Source: Nymphaea colorata
Lineage: Eukaryota; Streptophyta; Magnoliopsida; Nymphaeales; Nymphaeaceae
Reading direction: 5' to 3'
Length of the DNA: 64,000 nt
NCBI RefSeq assembly: GCF_008831285.2
Contig: NC_045142.1
Location: forward strand, 26,487,876-26,551,875
Under the pieces are notes generated by a model, which was given only the letters and a program-made list of their open reading frames with translations, had not been told where the DNA came from and ran no database searches. Each line of letters opens with the position of its first letter. Within the stretch, counting starts at the first letter, position 1. Below are positions 37,883 to 48,724 of the stretch, one piece after another. A program made the translations under genes and the position numbers.

Positions 37883-39949
37883 GCTCTGTCCTCTACCAAG
37901 AAGAGTGGTTTGTGTGCCGCACTTAAAGCTGGACCTACTTATGTCTTACGAAATAATTGGAAAAGGTGTGGAAGCTACCTCCCGGCATGAACATGTGCCC
38001 ACGTGCTCCTTAGGGGAGGTGGATTCTACACCGCCTCCTTCTATAACCGGGAAATTTGTCTCGACGATCACAAGCTCAAGTTTTATTTTGTGAGGAGATC
38101 GGTACTTTCATTGAAAACAATTGAGTAATTTAGTTATATCCCCAAAACATAATTTTTTCTTATTTGTTTTTTTGGCCATATAAGCATTGGTTCTTGTTCA
38201 ACTATAAGTTTATTTTCGTAAGTTGGAGTTTTTAAAAAGGTATTTGGCAACAGGAACTCAAATTTTTTTTGTTCGAATGTTTCATAAATGTGTTTTATTT
38301 TTAAAATATATTAAAGATTGTTTAGCACCAACAACAAATTGTTACTGTTCACTAGAGGTACATTTATGAAACTCTGTAACATAGTGTTTTATGAATTTAT
38401 CATAATTTTTTAAGCATAATCGCTGGACAGTAAGAATCTGTTATAAGTACCAAACGGCCCCTTAATAAAACAATGTCTTTTCTATTACCAAATGAAGCTT
38501 GTCATGTGACTTCTTATAAATAAAAAATGCTGCCTATATCCAAAAAGTTAGAAATTTATGGTCCTTATTGCATTACATAGCAAAAAAATTTATTAAAAAA
38601 AAAAAAAAAACCTAAAACCCTAACCAGAAGCTTGTGAGCACGAGCTTGAATTGTTATTGGTCAGACGAAGATGAGGAGGGGATATGAGATGAGTGAGAAT
38701 ATGACAAGTGGACCTTTTCTTCTTCTTCTTTAATTACACTAGATGGGTCGGGTCGGGTCGGATTGGATTTGAAGATTTTTGTTAATTTTTTTATTGTCTG
38801 AGTCTGCAGTGTCTGGTCTGTCCGCCAGCGCGTTCATCAGATCACGATGAACTTGTAATCGAACGCCTTGGCCGTCCGTTTGGGCGGCCATCCAACGGCG
38901 GATATTTCAAAGCCCATGAAAGCGGTGATTCGTATCCAGAAAGCCGCCGACACATAATTAATAATCACATGGCTCCTGGGAAGACTTGATCCAAGTCCAA
39001 CCGTGGACTTCGGGTGTCTGATTAATTATCCGACGCTGACTAAACGGGTCGGACCCAACTCGAATATTAATATTGTATAAATTTTTAATGATTCAATCCA
39101 TATAAGTAGGTTAGGTTTAACTCGGGTTGCGCGATTAGGGCCAGTGACCAAATCAAGCCAAAGGCAGTGTGTGGTCAACGTGTGGGCACTTGACCACACA
39201 CATGTTCATGCTCCATAGCAAATTTTTTTAGTTGTTTTTTAAAAATTTAAATGTATATAACTAGCGTTCCTTCGTCAAAATTTTCTAGCTCTGTTCTTGG
39301 TCAAAGATGGAGACATATTCCAAAATAACGAGCCAATAAATCCGGACATGTGTGTTTGAGGCTAAGCCCGGTCAAGATAGACTTGTTAAATCTTTTTAAA
39401 AAATGTTAAATATGTTTTGATAAGAAAGTTTATATGTAATCTAGTCGGATCTTTATCGGGTTTGGACTTGAAAGTTTGGATATGAAGCTGCCTATTAGTT
39501 CACTTAGTAATCGGATCCGATTTAGCTAAACTGATCCAACAACCATTTACATTTTCATACCAAACCAAGGGAAATGGGCATGGACCAACAATAGTGTTGA
39601 GCATAATAAATGCTAACAACAAACCACTCAACAAGAGGAGAAATCAAACATTATAAGAGAATTGGTTGCATGTATGAATAGAGAGTGAACATCACATGTG
39701 CAGCCAACCTGTTGTTGTGACTTTGCTCAACTGCATCATCAAAAGGCTGTGCTTCTCTCTCTATTCTATGAAGTTGGATTCCTGTTTTGATTTTAGTAAA
39801 CACTTCACATGTTCTCCTAATCTCATGGATTAATGCATTCAAATTATGGTCAGGTTGACCCAGAATGCAGTGTGGATAGGATAAGATCCAATATGGGGCC
39901 CCTGACCCATCCCCTCGACAAACAAACACATCCTTAGAACGGTTGGAAC

Positions 39950-40146
39950 CAGAGGCGGAGCGAGAAATTTTTCATGAAGGAAGGAGACCGAATTAAAGTT
40001 TCCAAATTTTGATTAGGGTCAAAATATCATTTTTTCAAATTTTTATATACAACAAGTGAAATTTTAAAAAATTTACACATATATATTTTAAAAAATTTTG
40101 AAGTCGGGCCAGAGCCCAAGCGGGCCCTACCTTAGCTCCGTTGTTA
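39950..40146. mobile_element. Probable decayed MITE
   Basis: The left end CAGAGGCGGAGC is mirrored by the inverted right end TAACAACGGAGC (8 of 12). The AT-rich interior and the GGGCC-rich right arm fit the common plant MITE group with CAGTGGCGGAGCC ends. No target duplication is seen. Confidence 0.4.
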
Positions 40147-41339
40147 CATCCGGTCGACTGGATCCGTACGATTCCAAAAATTCCGATCCAATTAGGATAA
40201 GATCAAACAATTATATATATTGGGCTCAGTATTTTGGGATCTCTGTCCAATACCAGACTCGAATGCACAATTTGGTTATGATACTGACTTAAGTATATAA
40301 TAAACCATAACTGAATCGATTCAGAACTCTTTTAGTGGTCAAATAAACGGTGAAGTAATTTCACAATCATATACGAACCAGTCCTTAAAATGGAGCAAAA
40401 TGACTCAAATGATCCATAAACCAGTATAGAACCGTGTTAATTGATTCAGAATCCACTAAATCGGTATCAAATCTGTATTAATCGGCTTCAAAACTAAATG
40501 AACCAGTTTGAAATAATCTAAGTAGGCTACAAAACCTTATGAACTATCTTGAGACTGCCTTGGGTCAGTCCCAAAACTTTATGAACTAGCAAGGAAACTA
40601 AGAACTGCCACAAAACCTGGACCAACTGGTTCTCAACCTAAGCAAAACGGTTCATGTAAAATGGTCCATTGGACCCAAAACTTTATGAACCATATCCTAC
40701 TTTAATTGGATCTAGTCTTTATTGGAACATGAACTCTAAGTCAAACACTTACATGAGACAGAACAAATTGGTGAGCTTCTTGGATCCATCATCCAAATCA
40801 TGCTCACAATTAAATGAACCTAGGTTATTGGATCCATAACCTGGATCCCTAGCCATACTACTCGAAAATCGATCCATTCTACTTTATTGGATCCATTAAT
40901 ATATGAATTTGTGTCAACACAGATCCAAATACTGTACTTTGATATGGTCCTAAAATGTCTTCAACCAGTTCCAAGCCTTTATGAACTGTTCAAAGACTAT
41001 AAAGACTAGAATATGAATGAAAGGATCCAAAATGAATATGGGTAAAGAAAATATTGGTTTCTACCCAAATGATCCACAACTTCAGATTCATATCAAGAAC
41101 AATAAACTAAAGACTAATTACTGAACTTCTAGACCCAGTCCAATTCTAAATGACTGGATCGGGTCTAAAGCAACAGACGCAAAAATATATATACACATCC
41201 ACTTTCATTCTATCTAAAACGAATCACATTTCAACGAGTTTCAAATTTTAATCCATAATTTAGATAGAAAACACAGACAAATGGGTTCTGGATGTGGATC
41301 CTTCTTGGATCTGAACCCAGTAAAACAGAGAAAGTAGAG

Positions 41340-42341
41340 TTTCTTTGGGGAGAGGCCGGGCGTAGTGCAGGCCTCCCCGCCATTACCGCTGCCACTTCAA
41401 GGTCGCCTGAGAAGCAGCCAGTCGCTACGGGGCCAAGGTGATAGTCGGACCGGCGATGCAACCTCGTGGCCCTTCTCGCCAGGTAATAGCTCGGATGCCC
41501 CCCTCCCAACAATCACCATGATTAGAGGAGGTCGAAGAAGAGGGAGAGGCGACGGCCGCTGCACAGCAGCCTCCTGCTCCCTCTCTTTCTTTCCACCCGA
41601 TGGGCCCTGTCGTTTCCCCTTTCACGAGTCCACGGAAAACCCGACGGCCTTCCCTCCCCATATACAGCTCTCAGCTCTGGTCCTTGTTCTTCAACAAAGG
41701 GCAACGTGACAGAGAAGCTGGAGGTCTTGGGTCACCCAATTGTTTTCTACATGGTAGATTGCAAAGGACATTTTATTTCTTCAAGCTTCTTATGCAGGGC
41801 CGTCAAACAGCAGAAAGGGTTTAGCTTGAAAAATTCCTCCAGAATTTCAAACATTTCTTTTGTGAATGTTTCTTTGCTGGAGATAAGCGATGTAGCCTTT
41901 TTTTTCTGGCAACAATTAAGTCCGTTTTCCTTCTGTTACTCTTATGCACTATCCACAGAATTCCGTTCCCGTGTTGTCCACTAATACTGTTCACTGAACA
42001 CAAATCAGAGAATTCGGGACTTACACTTTATTTCACGGCATCCATGATTGGCCAATATCTGCTGGTTTTATAGCCGGGATTCAGGAACGGAGAGAGTAGC
42101 AGAAGAATAGTTAAAACAGAAATTCATGTAAGTTTCTTACTTCTTTCCATAAGGCGAAATGGCATTTTCTTAGGGTCCTTATCGTGTTTCTTTACTTGCT
42201 CCAAATCGTACCAACCCAAGTGGAATTTTGAGGAAAATTTTTATTGAGATAGAAGAAAATTTGAATTCTGAGGGAACAAGAAGATGGTTTTCCTGTACTA
42301 AATTTTTTTGCTACCCTCTTTGTATTCGCAGTTTCGTGAAG
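41340..42341 (+). promoter_or_regulatory. Probable promoter and 5' UTR region of the ARMC7 gene
   Basis: A locally GC-rich stretch (41340-41710) stands out from the AT-rich surroundings, as plant leaders often do. An acceptor (TTCGCAG) ends at 42331, ten bases before the ATG, so at least one non-coding leader exon must lie upstream; GCCAG/GTAATA near 41481 is one possible donor. Open frames across the GC-rich patch occur on both strands and look incidental. Confidence 0.4.
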
Positions 42342-43651
42342 ATGTTCACCAACGATGCCAGGCAACTAGGGCGCACAGGAAAGTATGGGACCCCAAGAGA
42401 ACGGTACCTTCAGGTTGTATTGGTTATCGTACCCTTGATTTTGGAATGATGCTGTGAGCTGTGGTTTAATTGATGATTTACGAGTTCGAGCATCTTACTG
42501 TTGCCATCTTTTTTAGTTGCCAATTGTATTGCTTGTTGTCGTTGGTAGGTTGAAGCAGAGAAACACTCACTCAGAATTGCAGTAATGAATTTTAATTGTG
42601 TTCTTTGTTTCCTTGCTAATATATATAAACAAGAGATTTTTAGTTTTAATCCGCTTACTCTAAAATGTCTTTCAGATTACCTGTATTTTCATGTTTCCAA
42701 TTTCACTTGCATCGGCATAGTACACTAAAATTGCATACACTACTATCTAGAATCTAGATCAACTACACAGAAAGTCCTCGTCAGGTGTAGCATGTGATGA
42801 ACCAAAAGGTTAAGAACATCTGACATTCTCAATGTACCTAGCATCAGCATCTATTTGACTTTTTTTAGGAAGTCAAAAGGGTGTTTACTAATTTCAGAAA
42901 AAAAAATATTTCCTTCTTCTAATTAGCTGATCAAAGCTTGTTGCGACAGGTACTTTTGTTTTCTATTTGTTGATTTGTAGATTGTTTCTCAATTTATCCA
43001 TACTAAATTGGTTTCTATTGTATGACATAGGAATTAGTCACACAGTTTCAAAAGGCATCTGATGAAGGTATGGAATATTTTCATATGAAAATTGATTTTT
43101 CTCATACGTTACAGTTTTTATGTATTTGTAAGAGGACTATTTTTAGGGCTTCAGTTTTTTTTTACAGTCTTTTGCTGATTCAATTGTTTTTCTTCTGCAG
43201 AATCCAAAGAAAAGATTGTTGCACATTTGGCGAATTTTGCCTACGACCCATATAACTATGACTTTCTTCGTAGGGTAACCCCCTTAAAAGTCCATTAGAT
43301 TATGAGATTAATAATGTGATTTTTACCATGTGAGTGTGATGCTAAGCTTTGAACTTCTTATGAACAGCTCAATGTTATGGAGCTATTTCTGGACTGCATC
43401 ACTGAACCAAATGAAAAGCTGATAGAGTTCGGAGTTGGTGGCATTTGCAATGCTTGTGTCGGTAACACTAATAAAGTCTTATTCTTTAACAACTCATTTG
43501 ACGGGCAATACCTAGAATTTTATTTTTAGTATCAGTGTCATTTTATTTCGATTCAAATTTTTTTACCAGTACTACAATTGCTGTTGCTTTGACTATCATT
43601 GATAGAAATGTAGCACCAATATCTGTAACCCGAAAACAGCACTCACGCAGG

Positions 43652-43703
<52 letters not shown>

Positions 43704-46700
43704 ACAAGAAGAAACTGAGGAGAAGAAGCCGTACCCAAAATGGTTTGCACGGCCTCTATTTATAATCTCATTTTCAGAATTCTAAGAGTCTTCAATCGTA
43801 GAATCCTAGGAGATTTCACAAACTCCAAGGACATTAATTACATCATAGAAACCTAAGAGACTTCACATATTACAAGGATATTAACTACAACATAGAATCC
43901 TAGGAGACTTCCCATATAACAAGGATATTAACTATAACATAGAATCCTAGGAGACTCTTCACATGTTACAAGGACATTAAATATTTTAACACATTCTACA
44001 AGGAGGTGGAATCCTAAGAGACTCCTCTTCAACGTGCTGGTGAAGGATTTATATTTTAACACCCTCCCTCAAGTTGTGCATGGTTTTGCACCATGTACAA
44101 CTTGCCTTTTAGAAACCAGAATCGTTCCTTTGTTAATCCTTTTGTAAATAAGTCTGCAACTTGTTCATCTGTACGAACATAAATAGGCTGAATTTCCTTG
44201 TCTTCCACCTTTTGTCTAACAAAGTGTTGATCAATCTCAATGTGCTTTGTTCGACCATGTTGTACGGGATTAAAGGCAATGTTAATAGCGCTTTGATTAT
44301 CGCACATTAACATTGATGTTTTAATCTTTTCTCCAATGTCTTCTAGCAAATGTCTAACCCATGTAACTTCAGCAGTACCTGCAGCCATGCATCTGTATTC
44401 AGCTTCAGTGCTGGATCTTGCTACTGCCTTTTGCTTTCGACAACTCCAAGACACAAGATTACGTCCAATGAAAATACAAAAACCAGAAATGGACTTTCTT
44501 TGATCGGGATCTCCAGCCCAATCTGCATCTGTGAATGTCATAAGTTGATGTCCAGTAGTTATATTTTCACTCTTACCATAAACTAAGCCATCTCCTGCTG
44601 TCCCTTTAAGATATCTTAATATTCTTTTGACAGCATCCATGTGAGTATCTCTAGGTGCATGCATAAATTGGGATACTTGATTCACAGCATATATAATATC
44701 TGGTCTAGTAAATGTAAGATATTGAAGTGCCCCAACAATACTTCGATATTGCGTAGGATCTTCATATAACTCCCCATCTTGAGCACTTAGTCTTTGATTT
44801 AGAACACTAGGAGTTCCAACAGGCTTACAATCAGACATACCTGACTTTTTCAACAAATCCAACGTGTATTTCTGTTGTGTCAATGTGAGGCGATTATTGT
44901 GCCTATCAATCTCCACTCCAAGAAAGAATCGTAAATCACCAAGCTCTTTCATTTTGAAGTTTTGCATCATCAAAACTTTAGCTTCTTCTATGTGTTTTTC
45001 TGAATTGCCTGTGATAACAATATCATCAACATATATAAGAAGTAAAGTAAATATGTTTTCCTTTCGATAAATGAAAAGAGAGTGATCTAGAGGACATCTC
45101 CGAAAACCACATTCTTGAACCTTGCAAGAGAAACTGTCAAACCACGAACGTGAGGCCTGTTTAAGTCCATAAATAGATTTTCTTAGTTTGCAAACCCATG
45201 CATGAGAGTCTCCTTTCGTGTATCCTGGAGGTTGTTCCATATATACTTCCTCCCTTAAATCACCATGAAGAAAAGCATTCTTCACGTCCATTTGATGTAG
45301 TCTCCATCCATATTCAACTGCCAATGATATAATCACGCGAATTGTTCCCATTTTGATCACAGGGCTGAATGTCTCATCATAATCTTCTCCATATTGTTGT
45401 GTAAACCCTTTTGCTACTAACCTTGCTTTGTGTCTTTCTATGCTGCCGTCAGGTTTGTATTTAATTTTGTATACCCATTTGGAGCCCACTACGTTCTTTT
45501 CGTGTGGCCTCGGAACGATCTCCCATGTTCCACATTCATGCAAGGCATCCATTTCTTCTTTCATAGCCTTTCTCCAATGATGTGATTTTGATGCTTCATC
45601 AAATGAAGTAGGTTCTTCCTCCTTGCCAACTTTTGCCATGAATAACTGAAAATCAAGTGATAAAGAATCATAGCTAACCCACCTGTGAATGGGATGACGA
45701 ATGCGTTGGGATCTTCTAAGGTGGGGCATGTTGTCTTCTTCACTGTGAGCATCTCTGTCCCTTAGTCGTCGACTGTAGATAAGACCTGAATACCGATGTG
45801 CATCGTTGCTCTGTTCATTATTGTTTTCGTGATGACTTAATGACTGTGTTGGATCTTCTTGATTTTCACTTTGAGCCATATCCGACGGTTGTATTGCTCT
45901 CTCTGAATCTTCACTTTGAGGCACATCATTTTCTATAACAGGATCTGCATTGAATAACTGTGTACTGGTCCAGGGATCATAAGATTCAATGGTCATAGGC
46001 ATTTCATTTGTATTATCAAAACTATGTTCATCAAAAATGACATTTCTTGAAGTTTTGATACGTTTAGTTGTTGGATCATAGCATCGAAAACCTTTATATT
46101 CATCAGCATATCCAACGAATCTACATTGAATAGCTTTGTCTTGAAACTTGTTCCTCAAGGCAGCATCAACGTGAACATAGCATACACAACCAAAAACCTT
46201 CAAGTTCTTGTAATCAGGTTGTTTGCCTAAGAGTGTAAAATATGGCGATTTAGACATCAAGAGTGTCATAGGCAAACAATTTATTATGTATACAGCAGTA
46301 TGGAAGGCTTCAGTCCACAAGGAAATGGGCACATTAGTATCATGCATCATGCTCATGGCGCTTTCAACTATATGTCGATGTTTCCGCTCAACTACACCAT
46401 TTTGTTGTGGTGTGTAAGGGCAGGAAATTTGTCTAGTTATCCCTTTTTCACGTAGAAATTCAATAAAATCAAGCGAGGAATATTCTCCCCCTCCATCACA
46501 TTGAAAATGCACCACATTGGATGAAAATTTAGTTTGAATCATGGCATAGAAGTTTCGAAATATGTGAGGTACTTCTGATTTGTGTTTCATGAAGTAAATC
46601 CAGGTGAAACGTGAGTAAGAGTCAATGAATAAAACATAATATCTTGACCCAGACATGGAATCAATAGGGGCTGGCCCCCATACATCAGAAAAAATAGTTT

Positions 46701-48644
46701 CAAAAGGTTTGGAAGCCCTTTGATTTATATTATGGAAAGGTAAAACATGACTCTTACAAAGTCCACAACTTGAACATTTTTTGACACTTGAAGTAAGAGG
46801 TAAACTTGATCTTGGAATGAGACTATCTGTGACAAGTTTTTCAATGAAATGTCGACCACAGTGTCCTAGCCGACTATGCCACAAATCAGACTCCAAAAAT
46901 TGGTTAGGGCCCCTTACTTTTGATTGAAAATGGCAAGAACTTGGCACTGATGACGCATTATGAGAAAGAGAAAATGTCTTCAATCCTATATCAAAAGTGG
47001 ATGAATCCTTAGGTAGACATTCCTTGAGGACGTACATATTCCCTTGACGCTCCCCTCTAGCGAACATTTTCTTCGTTTGGAGGTCCTTGACATAGACAGA
47101 AGAAGGTGTGAATTCAACAGAAGAGCTTGTATCATCAATGAGTTTAGAAATGGATATGATGTTCTTTTTGATATTGGGAGCAAGAACAACATTAGACAGT
47201 GATAGAGACGAGGATGACAATGGAATATGTGCATTTCCAATATGTGTAATAGGATGAGATTTTCCATCACCTGTTATAATGCAACTTCTACCGTAATGAG
47301 GGGATAAGTTAGTCAATTTACCTGCATTTCCTGTCACATGGGTAGCTGCACCTGAATCCAAGAACCATTCTCCCTGCTCATTTTGCTTTATAGTCATCTT
47401 TGAGAATGCGGCCATCAATAGCTGTTGCATATCTTCAGCGGTGGATTTAGAACTTTGTCCTCCTTGTTTATAATCATGTCTTACCCCTTTGTTTTTATTT
47501 TGAGGATTAAACCAACATTGTGCCTTCATGTGTCCTTTCTTGTTGCACTGAAAACAAATTGGTATTTTTCTTGAAGTATCCAAAGGAGACATACCTTGGT
47601 TATGTGGTGTTGGTAGAATGCCACGACCACCATGGTTGGAGTTCCCATGGCTCTTACCAAACTTTACATTCATAGCCAACACATTTTGGGAGTTCCCTTG
47701 ATCAGTCCTTTCAATGACTCTTTTCATATTCATTTCATGTTGGAGAAGTTTACCTTGTAGTTCGTTGAAGGAAGGCAGAACAGGAAGGACCTCAAGAGCT
47801 GTAATAAAAGCATGATAATCATGCCCAAGTCCATTCAAGGTTTGCTGCACCTTTTCCTTATCAGAAATGTTATTCCCTGAGGCAGCAAGTTGGTCTGCGA
47901 CGGCCTTAATACGCCCCAAATAATCCATGATAGACGTTGAACCTTTGCTCAAATTCTGAAATTCTTTCTTTAAGTACATAATTCGAGCTTCTGATATTTG
48001 GGAAAAGGTATCAGCAAGGGTTTCCCATAATTCTTCTGCAGTACAATCATCAGAAACTGAAAGTAACACTTGTTGAGATAAAGTGGACAAAATATACGCA
48101 ACCAGACTTTGATCACGTCTCATCCACATAGCATGTTCAGGATTGTTGTCTTCATGAACAGCAATAACTTCTCCTGCCTCATTTTTTATTTCCTGTAAGA
48201 CGGATATTGGTGGAGCCTTTGTTGAACCATCGAGATGTCCAAAGAGGCCTTGACTTCTTATGAAAGGCATGATTTGCCTTTTCCAGATCAGATAATTCTC
48301 ATGGTTGAGTTTTTCGGTAATAAGGTGAGGAAGAAAACTTGAGGACATGCCAGAATGCGAAAGGTTTTCCATGACAGCAGAAAGGAATGGTATATAGGTA
48401 GAAGATGAGAGGGAAAGAAGACACGATATAACAAGATGTGTCCTTGGTAAGCAAGAAGAAAAAGGAACAAGAATTGCGCAAGAGAAAAGTAAATTCAGGA
48501 TAGAGACAAGATGAGAAAAGAGTTCTAACCAGATCAGACCTGTTTGGGCATTTCGTTTGGTAGAGATAACGTAACCTGGCGCTCTGATACCATGATAGAA
48601 ATGTAGCACCAATATCTGTAACCCGAAAACAGCACTCACGCAGG

Positions 48645-48724
<80 letters not shown>

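Larger units (their letters stand above)
36141..41340. other. Intergenic region, no gene recognised
   Basis: AT-rich with a long TA microsatellite (37814-37880), two MITE-like remnants (37665-37764, 39950-40146) and a region (40300-41100) in which words such as CAAAACTTTATGAAC recur irregularly, suggesting an old degenerate repeat. AACCCTAACC at 38613-38625 is a lone telomere-like word. Open frames here are short and unsupported. Confidence 0.55.

Noticed and set aside
38613-38625. Interstitial telomere repeat
   Set aside because: It is a single short AACCCTAACC word, not an array.
41365-41824. Overlapping open frames on both strands of the GC-rich patch before ARMC7
   Set aside because: No recognisable domain, frames open on both strands as expected in GC-rich DNA, and the position fits a leader region.
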